Made by a program: the position numbers and the translations under genes. Below, in pieces: positions 7,364 through 14,573 of a stretch of DNA of 15,426 nucleotides. Position 1 is the stretch's first letter. Every line of letters begins with the position of its first letter. Below the pieces are notes generated by a model. That model did no database searches. It saw only the letters and a program-made list of their open reading frames with translations, and was not told where the DNA came from. The DNA comes from an uncultured Frankiales bacterium (lineage in GTDB: Bacteria > Actinomycetota > Actinomycetes > Mycobacteriales > SCTD01): the NCBI GenBank assembly GCA_946479905.1, contig CAMLIA010000099.1, positions 1-15,426 of the forward strand. The letters run 5' to 3'.

Positions 7364-8257
7364 TCAGAGGGACGTGAAGGCGTCGGCCCGGAAGCCCTTC
7401 GTGCGGTCCCGGTCGCGGAAGTACGGCCCGAGGGCGTCGGCGAGGGCGTCGACGGTCCAGGTCGGCTCGCTGGCGTCGAACCGCTGCTCGATCCCGGGGG
7501 CGCTGGCCAGGACGACCATCGGGCCGTAGGCGACGAAGACCTGCCCGGTGATGGCGTCGGCCTCGGGGCCGGCGAGGTAGGCGACGAGCGGGGCCACGTG
7601 CTCGACGCCGAGGGGGTCGACGCCGTCCTCGGGCGCCTCGCCGAAGACCTGCGCGGTCATCGCCGTCCGGGCGCGGGGGCAGATCGCGTTGGCGCGCACC
7701 CCGTAGCGCCCGCACGCGCCCGCGGTCGCCAGCGTGAGCGCCGTGATGCCGGCCTTCGCGGCCGCGTAGTTCGGCTGCCCGGGCGAGCCGAAGAGGAAGG
7801 CCTCGGAGCTGGTGTTGATGACCCGCCCGTAGACCTCCTCGCCGCTGGCCTTGGACCGGTCGCGCCAGTGCTGGGTGGCGAACTTCGAGGTGCCGGCGTG
7901 GCCCTTGAGGTGCACCGCGATGACGGTGTCCCACTCCTCCTCGGTGATGTTGAAGATGGTCCGGTCCCGCAGCACGCCCGCGTTGTTGACGAGGATGTCG
8001 AGCTGCCCCCACTCGGTGATCGCGGCCTGCACGAGCGACTCGGCGACGCTCCAGCTGCTGACGTCGCCGGGCGCGGCGATCGCCTGCCCACCGGCCGCCT
8101 GGATCTCGTCGACCACGGCGTGCGCGGCGTCCTTGTCGTAGTCGTTGACGACGACGCCGGCCCCCTGGGCCGCGAGGGCCAGAGCCTCGGCCCGGCCCAG
8201 GCCGGCGCCGGCGCCGGTGACGACTGCGGACTTGCCTTCGAGACTGGTGCTCAACAC
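7364..8257 (-). CDS. Short-chain dehydrogenase, (3R)-hydroxyacyl-CoA dehydrogenase/HSD17B4-like
   Basis: This NAD(P)-dependent enzyme of about 297 residues probably oxidises a beta-hydroxyacyl-CoA intermediate in steroid side-chain beta-oxidation. The cofactor motif TGAGAGLG (14-21) is followed by Asp39 in VVVNDYD, which favours NAD+, then NNAG (91-94). The active site is Ser150/151, Tyr164 and Lys168 (NTSSEAFLFGS...NYAAAK). NNAGVLRDRTI, NAICPRARTAMT and EHVAPLVAYL resemble the dehydrogenase domain of peroxisomal multifunctional enzyme type 2 and mycobacterial Hsd4A. The extended C-terminus after residue 250 also fits. The start is uncertain: GTG at 8257 or TTG at 8254 follows AGAAGGA, and the second gives better spacing. 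It begins 7 bases after the fadE27-like stop, in the same operon. Substrate is inferred from context. Confidence 0.85.
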   Translation of the reverse strand: MLSTSLEGKSAVVTGAGAGLGRAEALALAAQGAGVVVNDYDKDAAHAVVDEIQAAGGQAIAAPGDVSSWSVAESLVQAAITEWGQLDILVNNAGVLRDRTIFNITEEEWDTVIAVHLKGHAGTSKFATQHWRDRSKASGEEVYGRVINTSSEAFLFGSPGQPNYAAAKAGITALTLATAGACGRYGVRANAICPRARTAMTAQVFGEAPEDGVDPLGVEHVAPLVAYLAGPEADAITGQVFVAYGPMVVLASAPGIEQRFDASEPTWTVDALADALGPYFRDRDRTKGFRADAFTSL

Positions 8258-8264
8258 GATCCTT

Positions 8265-9341
8265 CTAGACGGGCTCGGCGGCCAGGGCGGCGCCGAGCGA
8301 GAGGGCCTGCGCGGTTGCGCCACCCAGGGTGAACTCGAGGTACTTGCTCCAGGTGAAGTAGCGGTGCAGCTCGTAGTCGAGGTCGATGCCGACGCCGCCG
8401 TGCACGTGCTGCGCGGCGTGCGCCACCCGGTGGCCGCCCTCGGCCGCCCACCACTTCGCGATGCGGGCCTCGTCGTGCGCGGCGAGCCCCTCGTCGAGCA
8501 GCCACACCGCCTGCAGGGTCGTGAGCCTGATGCCCTCGACGTCGATGTAGGCGTCCGCGAGACGGTGCCCCACGGCCTGGAACGTCGCCACGGCGCGGCC
8601 GAACTGCTCGCGGGTGGTCGTGTACGCCGCGCTGAGCCGCAGCGCCTTGCTGCTCACCCCGAGGGCGGTCGCCGCGATCCCGACGAGGGCGCGGTCGAGC
8701 AGCCAGCCGAGCGCGCTCGGGTCGTCGGTGAGCAGCTCTGCCGTCGTACCGTCGAGGTCGAGGTCCCCGACCGGGAGCCCGTGCGTCGTCGTACCCGTCG
8801 CGGCAGCGCCGCCGGGCACCAGGAACAGCGCCGTCCCTGCCGCGGTCGCTGCGGGGACGACCACCGTCGTGGCGCGGTCGAGCAGGGGTACGGCCGACTT
8901 GCCGCCGCTCAGGACCCACGTGCTGCCCTGGCGGGTGGCCGTCGTCGCCGGGCGCGAGGGGTCCTCCCGGCCCGTCTCGGTGAGCGCGGCGACCACGAGC
9001 TCGGTGCCGGCGGCGACGCCGTGGAGCACCCGGCGCTGCTCGTCGCTGCCGAAGCGGTCGATGGCGAGGGCCGGCACCAGCACCTCGAGGACCGGGACCT
9101 GGGCGGCGTGCGACCCGACCTGCTCGAGCAGCAGCGCCAGCTCGGTGAAGCCGAGGCCACCACCTCCGACGTCCTCCTTCAGCGAGGCGCCCACCAGGCC
9201 GGCCTCGGCGAGCTGCCGGTGCAGCCCCGCGTCGAACCAGTCAGCGAGCGCGTCGAGGTGCTTGGGCGTGCACTCCCTGTCCAGGATGTCGCGGGCGAGG
9301 CCCTGGAAGGCCTGCTGGTCGGGGGTGAGGGTGAAGTCCAT
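8265..9341 (-). CDS. fadE27: Acyl-CoA dehydrogenase beta subunit, FadE27/ChsE5-like
   Basis: This 358-residue protein is the likely non-catalytic partner of the adjacent FadE26-like enzyme. Such pairs form alpha2-beta2 dehydrogenases that oxidise steroid-CoA side chains in actinobacteria. The acyl-CoA dehydrogenase fold is seen from the N-terminal DFTLTPDQQAF, the YTTTREQFGR segment (240-249) and QHVHGGVGIDLDYELHRYF (311-329). The middle domain is reduced and Ala-rich. At the helix position where the partner has its Glu it reads LLDRALVGIAATALG, and the C-terminal Glu used by medium-chain dehydrogenases is also absent, so it probably lacks a catalytic base. The ATG has GAGG eight bases upstream and lies 5 bases after the fadE26-like stop. 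Confidence 0.88.
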   Translation of the reverse strand: MDFTLTPDQQAFQGLARDILDRECTPKHLDALADWFDAGLHRQLAEAGLVGASLKEDVGGGGLGFTELALLLEQVGSHAAQVPVLEVLVPALAIDRFGSDEQRRVLHGVAAGTELVVAALTETGREDPSRPATTATRQGSTWVLSGGKSAVPLLDRATTVVVPAATAAGTALFLVPGGAAATGTTTHGLPVGDLDLDGTTAELLTDDPSALGWLLDRALVGIAATALGVSSKALRLSAAYTTTREQFGRAVATFQAVGHRLADAYIDVEGIRLTTLQAVWLLDEGLAAHDEARIAKWWAAEGGHRVAHAAQHVHGGVGIDLDYELHRYFTWSKYLEFTLGGATAQALSLGAALAAEPV

Positions 9342-9346
9342 GGCGG

Positions 9347-10495
9347 CTACCTCGGCGCTCTCGGCATGCCCAGCCCGACCATCGCGATGATGTCGCGCTG
9401 GATCTCGTTGGTGCCGCCACCGAAGGTGAGGACCAGGGTGCTGCGCATCCACTTCTCGAGATCGGTCCTGAGGATGCTGTTGCTGCCCACGACCTCCATG
9501 AGCCGGCGGTAGGCCTCGATGTAGAGCTCGCTGCCCAGCACCTTCACCGCGGAGGCGTCGGCGGGGTTGAGCGAGCCCTGGGTGCCGCTCCAGGCGACCT
9601 TCCAGTTGAGCATCTCGAGGAAGCGGGTCCTGGCGGTCAGCTCGGCCAGGGTCGTCTGCACCCACTCCTGGTCGAGGACGCGGCGGCCGTCCGGCAGCTT
9701 GGTGTCCTGGGCGAACCGGCGCACCTGGTCGATCTTGGTCTGGATGCTGCCGGCGCTCGACAGGCTGACCCGCTCGTGGTTGAGCTGGCTGGTGATCAGC
9801 TCCCAGCCGCGGTTCTCGCCGAGGACGACGTTCTCGACCGGGACGCGGACGTTGTCGTAGTAGGTCGCCGACGTGTAGCCGCCGCCGAGGGTGTGGACCT
9901 TCGTCCAGCTGAAGCCCTCGGCGTCGGTCGGGACGATGATGATGGACAGGCCCTTGTGGCGCTTCGCGTCGGGGTCGGTGCGGCAGGCCAGCCACACGTA
10001 GTCGGCGTGGTGGATGAGCGAGGTCCACATCTTCTGGCCGTTGATGACGTAGTGGTCACCGTCGCGGACGGCCGTCGTCCTCAGGCTGGCCAGGTCGGTG
10101 CCGGCGCCGGGCTCGGAGTAGCCGATCGAGAAGTGCAGCTCCCCGGCGAGGATCTTCGGCAGGAAGAAGTCCTTCTGCGCCTGCGAGCCGAGGTGCATGA
10201 TCGTCGGCCCGACGGTGTTGAGCGTCAGGAACGGGATCGGGACCTGAGCGCGCTGGCTCTCGTCGTAGAAGATGTACTGGTCGAGCAGGTCGCGCCCACC
10301 GCCGCCGTACTCCTTCGGCCAGCTGACGCCGAGCATCCCGTCCTTGGCGAGCTGCCGGACGAGGTCCTTGTACGCGGGCCCCTCGAGCTCGCCCTCGGAC
10401 AGCGCCGCCCGCAGCTCGGGCGTCATGAGCTGACCGAAGTAGCCCCGCAGCTGGTCGCGGAACTCCCGCTGCGCGTCGGTGTAGGTCAGGTACAT
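9347..10495 (-). CDS. fadE26: Acyl-CoA dehydrogenase catalytic subunit, FadE26/ChsE4-like
   Basis: This 382-residue FAD enzyme should introduce the alpha,beta double bond into a steroid side-chain acyl-CoA. It closely resembles mycobacterial FadE26 along its length as I recall it: YTDAQREFRDQLRGYF, GYSEPGAGTDLASLRTTAV (125-143), NGQKMWTSLI, EGFSWTKVHT and FGGGTNEIQRDIIAMV (358-373). Glu241 in LNHERV sits on the helix that carries the catalytic base in isovaleryl/long-chain-type enzymes. The other possible position (Glu of YEGT in medium-chain enzymes) is Gly here (GGGT). The start is the ATG at 10495; the Shine-Dalgarno match is weak. The gene leads a fadE26-fadE27-dehydrogenase operon behind a KstR-type operator, which supports a cholesterol-like substrate. 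Confidence 0.93.
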   Translation of the reverse strand: MYLTYTDAQREFRDQLRGYFGQLMTPELRAALSEGELEGPAYKDLVRQLAKDGMLGVSWPKEYGGGGRDLLDQYIFYDESQRAQVPIPFLTLNTVGPTIMHLGSQAQKDFFLPKILAGELHFSIGYSEPGAGTDLASLRTTAVRDGDHYVINGQKMWTSLIHHADYVWLACRTDPDAKRHKGLSIIIVPTDAEGFSWTKVHTLGGGYTSATYYDNVRVPVENVVLGENRGWELITSQLNHERVSLSSAGSIQTKIDQVRRFAQDTKLPDGRRVLDQEWVQTTLAELTARTRFLEMLNWKVAWSGTQGSLNPADASAVKVLGSELYIEAYRRLMEVVGSNSILRTDLEKWMRSTLVLTFGGGTNEIQRDIIAMVGLGMPRAPR

Positions 10496-10518
10496 GTGGC
10501 TCGATTCGTCCGGATTCC

Positions 10519-10532
10519 TGTAACACGTTCTA
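10519..10532 (-). promoter_or_regulatory. KstR-type operator
   Basis: On the minus strand the 14-mer TAGAACGTGTTACA matches the published KstR motif TnnAACnnGTTnnA at all eight defined bases. KstR is the TetR-family repressor of cholesterol catabolism in mycobacteria and rhodococci and is released by a steroid-CoA intermediate. The site lies 23 bases upstream of the fadE26-like ATG and covers the candidate -10 box, the right place for repression. Matching by chance somewhere in 15 kb is possible, but not easily at this exact spot before this gene. Confidence 0.85.
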
Positions 10533-10556
10533 CTGTGGCCGCGGTCACACGGTCAA
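10527..10556 (-). promoter_or_regulatory. Candidate promoter of the fadE26 operon (-35 TTGACC, -10 TAGAAC)
   Basis: Reading the minus strand, TTGACC (10556-10551) is followed after 18 bases by TAGAAC (10532-10527). The -35 box overlaps the stop codon of the fadD17-like gene and the -10 box lies inside the KstR operator. Transcription would start near 10520, giving a leader of about 25 bases. The -10 matches TATAAT at only four positions, so the promoter is plausible rather than certain. Confidence 0.55.
10534..10549 (-). promoter_or_regulatory. CRP/GlxR-like palindrome in the promoter spacer
   Basis: The minus-strand 16-mer TGTGACCGCGGCCACA is a palindrome with one mismatched pair. It fits the CRP/GlxR consensus TGTGA-N6-TCACA at nine of ten positions. 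It fills the spacer between the candidate -35 and -10 boxes, one base from the KstR operator. A protein bound here would block polymerase unless the true promoter lies elsewhere, so repression is the simpler prediction. It also lies just after the fadD17-like stop, and the 16-base palindrome could instead be a small hairpin. Confidence 0.5.
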
Positions 10557-12148
10557 GGGAGGAGGGGCCGGCCGGAGTCGGCGAAGGCCTTCTCCAGGGC
10601 GGCTCGGTCCTCCTCGGTGAGCGGCCGCATCACGTCGCCGTCGCGGACCCAGACACCGTCGGCGTCCCAGCGCTCCCTGCTCAGCTGCCGCACGACGACC
10701 TTGCCGGTGGCCGTCTTCGGCACCTCGCCCACCCGGAGGTAGCGGGGGACCCAGGTGCGGCTGGCATCCGGCTGCGCCGCGACCCAGGCGGCGAACCCCA
10801 CGGGGTCGAAGCCCTCCGCCGGCACGACCGCCGCCATCAGCTGGTCGCCCGCGGTCGCGTCGGGCACGGCGTAGACCACCGCCTCGACCACCTGCGGGTG
10901 CCGCGTCAGCAGCCGCGCCACAGGGGCCGCGGGGAAGTTCTCACCGCCCACGCGCAGCCGGTCCAGCGACCGGCCCGCGAAGTAGAGGAACCCGTCGGCG
11001 TCGCGGTAGCCGAGGTCGCCCGACCAGTAGCGGCCGTCGCGGTTGCGGTGCGCCGTGTCGTCCGGCGCGTTCCAGTAGCCCTCGAAGGCGAACGGACCGT
11101 CCATGTTGACGAGCTCGCCGACCGCCTCCTCAGCGTTGGCCAGCCTGCCCTCGTCGTCGAAGACGGCCGTCGCCTTCTCCTCGCCCGTCTCGCTGTCGAG
11201 GACGCGCACGTCGCCGCCGCTGCTCTTGCCGAGGGAGCCGGGCGGCGTGCCCTCGACCTTGGTGATGCTGATGCCGCCTTCGGTCGAGCCGAACCCGTCG
11301 ATGACCTCGCACCCGAAGCGCTTCGCGAAGCGCTCCAGGTCGGCAGGTGCGCCCTCGTTGCCGAAGACGCGCACGAGCGGGTTGTCGGCGTCGTCGGGGC
11401 GCTCCGGCTGGGCGAGCACGTAGGACAGCGGCGTGCCGACGTAGTTGGCGTAGGTCGCCCCGGCGTCCCGGCAGTCGCTGATGAACGACGAGGCGCTGAA
11501 CCGCCGCTTCAGCACCATCGTCGCGCCGACGGCCAGCGACGGTGCCCAGCCCGCGATGACCGCGTTGGAGTGGAAGAGCGGCATCGACAGGTAGGCCACG
11601 TCCTCCGGCTTCAGGTCCACCCGCCAGGTCAGGCCGATGCCCTGGCTGGCGATCTTGCCCTGGCTGCACATGACCGCCTTGGGCGATCCCGTCGTACCGC
11701 TCGTGAAGATCAGCAGGTAGAGGTCGTCGGTCGCCGCTTCCGTGTCCGGCAGATCGGCTGGGGCGTAGGCGATCTCGTGCGGGTCGAGGACCGGGATGCC
11801 GACCCCCTCGAACAGCGCCGGCCGGTCGGTGAGCACGAGGTGGCAGCCGGTCGCGCGCACGTCGTCGAGCAGGCCCTGGCCGGCACGCGTCGCGTTCAGG
11901 CCCACCAGCACGAAGCGGCCGAGCGCCGCGGCCGCCAGCCAGAAGCTGTACTCCGGGACGTTCTCGAGCAGCACCCCGACGTGCGGCGGCCCGTCCGCCG
12001 GCCGCTGGGTCTCGTAGAACGCGGCGCGCGCCGCTGCCTCAGCGGTGTGCTCGCGCCAGGTCCAGGTCCGGCCCTCGAAGACCAGGCCGGGCCGGTCGTC
12101 CTCTGCCCGCGCCTTGACCAGCGCCGAGACGGTCGTGATCCAGTCCAT
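10553..12148 (-). CDS. fadD17: Acyl-CoA synthetase, FadD17-like
   Basis: This 531-residue adenylate-forming ligase probably activates a steroid side-chain carboxylate with ATP and CoA. Motifs in order: ATP loop FTSGTTGSPK (148-157), GFGSTEGG (285-292), YWSGDLG (374-380), the hinge GRSLDRLRVGGEN (392-404) and catalytic Lys483 in PKTATGK. PPHVGVLLEN, MPLFHSNAVIAGW, FSAS and ATYANYVGTPLSYVLA closely follow mycobacterial FadD17 as I recall it. The loop after the hinge (FPAAPVA) departs from the usual PxEIE, as in FadD17. The ATG at 12148 was chosen because MDWITTVSALV aligns with FadD17; its Shine-Dalgarno (GGGAG) is unusually close. TTG at 12163 or GTG at 12157 are alternatives. It lies 37 bases after the fadD19-like stop and is probably transcribed with it. 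Confidence 0.9.
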   Translation of the reverse strand: MDWITTVSALVKARAEDDRPGLVFEGRTWTWREHTAEAAARAAFYETQRPADGPPHVGVLLENVPEYSFWLAAAALGRFVLVGLNATRAGQGLLDDVRATGCHLVLTDRPALFEGVGIPVLDPHEIAYAPADLPDTEAATDDLYLLIFTSGTTGSPKAVMCSQGKIASQGIGLTWRVDLKPEDVAYLSMPLFHSNAVIAGWAPSLAVGATMVLKRRFSASSFISDCRDAGATYANYVGTPLSYVLAQPERPDDADNPLVRVFGNEGAPADLERFAKRFGCEVIDGFGSTEGGISITKVEGTPPGSLGKSSGGDVRVLDSETGEEKATAVFDDEGRLANAEEAVGELVNMDGPFAFEGYWNAPDDTAHRNRDGRYWSGDLGYRDADGFLYFAGRSLDRLRVGGENFPAAPVARLLTRHPQVVEAVVYAVPDATAGDQLMAAVVPAEGFDPVGFAAWVAAQPDASRTWVPRYLRVGEVPKTATGKVVVRQLSRERWDADGVWVRDGDVMRPLTEEDRAALEKAFADSGRPLLP

Positions 12149-12185
12149 CGCTCCCACGTCCAAGCTGTGCAGGTATGACGCAGGG

Positions 12186-13790
12186 TCAGACGGAGGCGGC
12201 CTCAGCGGCCTCCGTGAGGATCGCGGTGGCCCACTTGTAGTCGGGCTTGCCCGACGGGGAGCGCTGCATGAGCTCCACGTAGGTGATGAAGCGCGGCAGC
12301 TTGTAGCGGCCGATCTGGGTCGAGAGGTGCTCCTCGAGCTCTGCCTGCGTGGGCGGGGTGTGCCCGTCCTTCACCTGCAGCACGGCCGCGACCTTCTGGC
12401 CCCAGCGCTCGTCGGGGATGCCGGCGACGACCGCGTCCGCGAGCGCGGGGTGCGTCTTGATGGCGTTCTCGACCTCCTCCGGGTAGATCTTCTCGCCACC
12501 GGAGTTGATGCAGATCGAGCCGCGGCCCAGGAAGTGCATGGTGCCGTCCTCCTCGACGGTCGCCATGTCGCCCGGCATCACCCAGCGCTCGCCGTCGATG
12601 GTCACGAACGTCTTGGCCGTCTTCTCCGGGTCGCCGTAGTACCCGAGCGGGATGTGGCCCTTCTGGGCGACCTTGCCCACCACGCCCGATCCGGGAACGA
12701 CGGGCTTGAAGTCGTCGTCGAAGACCGCGGTCCGCGCGTTGATCGCGAACTTCAGGCCGTCCTTGGCGTTGCTGCCCGGCTTCGCCGAGCCGTTGTACCC
12801 GGTCTCGGTCGACCCGAAGGAGTCGTTGATGTAGAGGTTCGGGACGCGCGCGTTCAGCTTGTCGCGGGTCGTCTGGCTCAGCAGCGCCCCGGCCGAGCCG
12901 AGGACCATGAGCGAGGAGGTGTCGTACTCCTTCTCCTCCAGCGCCTCGAGCAGCGGCGTCGCCATCGCGTCGCCCACCACCATGATCATGTTGACCTTGT
13001 GCTGCTCGATGAGCTGCAGCGCCCCGTGGCCGGAGTACTTGCGGATCAGCACGATCTTCGCGCCGCTGAAGAAGGCGATGAACGAGCTCAGCTCGGCCGC
13101 GCCGTGCATGAGGGGCGCGGCGGGGAAGTTGACGAGCCCGCCGGCGAGCGCGTGCTCCGCGACCTCCTCGGGGGTCTTGAAGGGCTCGCCCGCCGGGCGG
13201 CCACCCCCCATGCCGGCCATGAACATGTCCTCCTGGCGCCACATGACGCCCTTCGGCATGCCCGTCGTCCCGCCGGTGTAGATGATGAGCAGGTCGTCAC
13301 CCGAGCGGGTCGGGAACCCGCTGCGGTCGGCCGGCTGCGCGGCGAGGGCCTCCTCGTACTTGACCGTGCCGTCGGGCAGCTCGAAGCCCTCGTACGGCCC
13401 GACCGCGATGAGGTGCTTCACCCGCGGTGTCTGCGGGAGCACCGCGGCGACCCGGTCGGCGAACTCGGCGTCGAAGACCGTCGCGACGAGGTCCGCGTCG
13501 TCGTAGAGGTAGCGCAGCTCCTCCTGGACGTAGCGGAAGTTCACGTTGATGGGCACGGCCCGGATCTTGAAGAGCGCGAGCATCGTCTCGAGGTACTCGG
13601 TGCCGTTCATCATGTGGCAGCCGACGTGGTCGCCGAGCCCGATCCCGACCGACTGGAAGTGGTGCGCGAGGCGGTTGGCCCGCTCGTCGAGCTCCCGGTA
13701 GGTCAGCGTGCGGCCCTCGGCGTACAGCGCCTCCCGGTCGGGCACGGTGTCCACGACCTTCTCGAACATGTCGGCCAGGTTGAACTCCAC
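12186..13790 (-). CDS. fadD19: Acyl-CoA synthetase, FadD19-like
   Basis: This 534-residue steroid-CoA ligase candidate belongs to the same fold as its neighbour but to a different subfamily. Motifs: YTGGTTGMPKG (171-181), DSFGSTETG (323-331), PGDMA (406-410), hinge region GRGSICINSGGEKIYPEEVE (422-441) and catalytic Lys515 in SPSGKPDYKW. VNVNFRYVEGELRYL-like text (here INVNFRYVQEELRYLYDD), MHGAAE and the SINSGGEK-type hinge are characteristic of FadD19, which activates C26/C24 steroid acids in cholesterol breakdown. The GTG at 13790 follows GGGGAAG by seven bases. It begins 15 bases after the dehydrogenase stop, in one operon. Two ligases side by side fit stepwise shortening of a long side chain, since FadD19 and FadD17 differ in side-chain preference. 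Confidence 0.9.
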   Translation of the reverse strand: MEFNLADMFEKVVDTVPDREALYAEGRTLTYRELDERANRLAHHFQSVGIGLGDHVGCHMMNGTEYLETMLALFKIRAVPINVNFRYVQEELRYLYDDADLVATVFDAEFADRVAAVLPQTPRVKHLIAVGPYEGFELPDGTVKYEEALAAQPADRSGFPTRSGDDLLIIYTGGTTGMPKGVMWRQEDMFMAGMGGGRPAGEPFKTPEEVAEHALAGGLVNFPAAPLMHGAAELSSFIAFFSGAKIVLIRKYSGHGALQLIEQHKVNMIMVVGDAMATPLLEALEEKEYDTSSLMVLGSAGALLSQTTRDKLNARVPNLYINDSFGSTETGYNGSAKPGSNAKDGLKFAINARTAVFDDDFKPVVPGSGVVGKVAQKGHIPLGYYGDPEKTAKTFVTIDGERWVMPGDMATVEEDGTMHFLGRGSICINSGGEKIYPEEVENAIKTHPALADAVVAGIPDERWGQKVAAVLQVKDGHTPPTQAELEEHLSTQIGRYKLPRFITYVELMQRSPSGKPDYKWATAILTEAAEAASV

Positions 13791-13805
13791 GGACGTGCTT
13801 CCCCT

Positions 13806-14573
13806 CTAGTGCTTGAAGCCGGAGGTGGCGGTGGCCCCTCCGTCGACGGCGAGCTCGGCGCCCGTGATGTACGACGCGGCGTCGCTGGCCAGGAAGGTGA
13901 CCGCCTCCGCGACCTCCTCGGCCTTGCCCGTGCGGCGCATCGCGACCTGCCGACCGATCCCCTTCTCGCGGTCGGTGGCGTCCGGCACGAAGTGCTGGAC
14001 CATGGGGGTGTCGATGCCCCCGGGGTGCACCGAGTTGACGCGGATCCCCTTGGCGGCCAGCTCGATCGCGGCGGCCTTCGTCATCCCACGTACGGCGAAC
14101 TTGCTCCCCGTGTAGGCCACGAGGAAGCGGTTGCCACCGAGGCCCTCCACGCTGGAGAGGTTGACGATCGCGCCGCCGCCCGCCCGCTCGATGGCGGGCG
14201 CGACCTCGCGCATGCCGAGGAAGCAGCCACGCGCGTTGACACCGTTGACCCGGTCGTAGATCTCGTCGGTCGTGTTCTCGAAGGCCTCGATGAGCAGGAT
14301 GCCGGCGTTGTTCACGAGGATGTCGACCTTGCCGAAGGCCTTCTCCCCCGCCTCGACGGCGTCTCGCCACGACTGGGCCTCGGTGACGTCGAGGTGCACG
14401 CCGATCGCCTTGTCGCCCAACGACTGGGCGACCTCCTTGACCTCGGGGAGGATGTCGCCGAGCACGACCGAGGCGCCGCGCGACACCATCAGCCGCGCGG
14501 TCGCCTCCCCCATGCCGCGCGCGGCACCGGAGATGAGGGCGACGCGGCCATCGAGACGCGTGCGGTCCGTCAC
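13806..14573 (-). CDS. Short-chain dehydrogenase, 3-alpha/20-beta-hydroxysteroid dehydrogenase-like
   Basis: This 255-residue cytoplasmic oxidoreductase has all features of a classical short-chain dehydrogenase. The cofactor loop is SGAARGMG (15-22), followed by Asp40 after VVLG (NAD+ preference), NNAG (88-91), Ser140/141, Tyr154 and Lys158 (AYTGSK), and the VNSVHPGGIDTPM segment. Overall it resembles FabG3/20-beta-hydroxysteroid dehydrogenase (SSVEGL, KFAVRGMTK, DGGATA). The likely role is oxidation or reduction of a hydroxyl on the steroid nucleus or side chain. The GTG at 14573 overlaps the thiolase stop as GTGA; the frame is open further upstream but without similarity. Family is certain, exact substrate is not; many relatives act on non-steroid substrates. 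Confidence 0.85.
   Translation of the reverse strand: MTDRTRLDGRVALISGAARGMGEATARLMVSRGASVVLGDILPEVKEVAQSLGDKAIGVHLDVTEAQSWRDAVEAGEKAFGKVDILVNNAGILLIEAFENTTDEIYDRVNGVNARGCFLGMREVAPAIERAGGGAIVNLSSVEGLGGNRFLVAYTGSKFAVRGMTKAAAIELAAKGIRVNSVHPGGIDTPMVQHFVPDATDREKGIGRQVAMRRTGKAEEVAEAVTFLASDAASYITGAELAVDGGATATSGFKH

Noticed and set aside
7357..7373. GTCCC/GGGAC inverted repeat at the end of the first dehydrogenase gene as a terminator
   Set aside because: Only 5 bp of stem with a 7-base loop and no T-run; too weak to separate the steroid operon from the importer operon.
5511..7529. Long plus-strand open frame (672 codons) opposite the permease gene
   Set aside because: Its text is highly charged and repetitive (RR, EQQ, DD), the mirror of hydrophobic codons in the permease; not a real gene.
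9776..12178. Long plus-strand open frame (800 codons) opposite the fadE26-like and fadD17-like genes
   Set aside because: Same shadow-frame composition. It also runs across the KstR promoter region without any protein similarity.
12190..12215. Inverted repeat ACGGAGGC/GCCTCCGT near the end of the fadD19-like gene
   Set aside because: It is within coding sequence and results from the repeated EAAEAA codons; the loop is 10 bases and no T-run follows, so a terminator is not supported.
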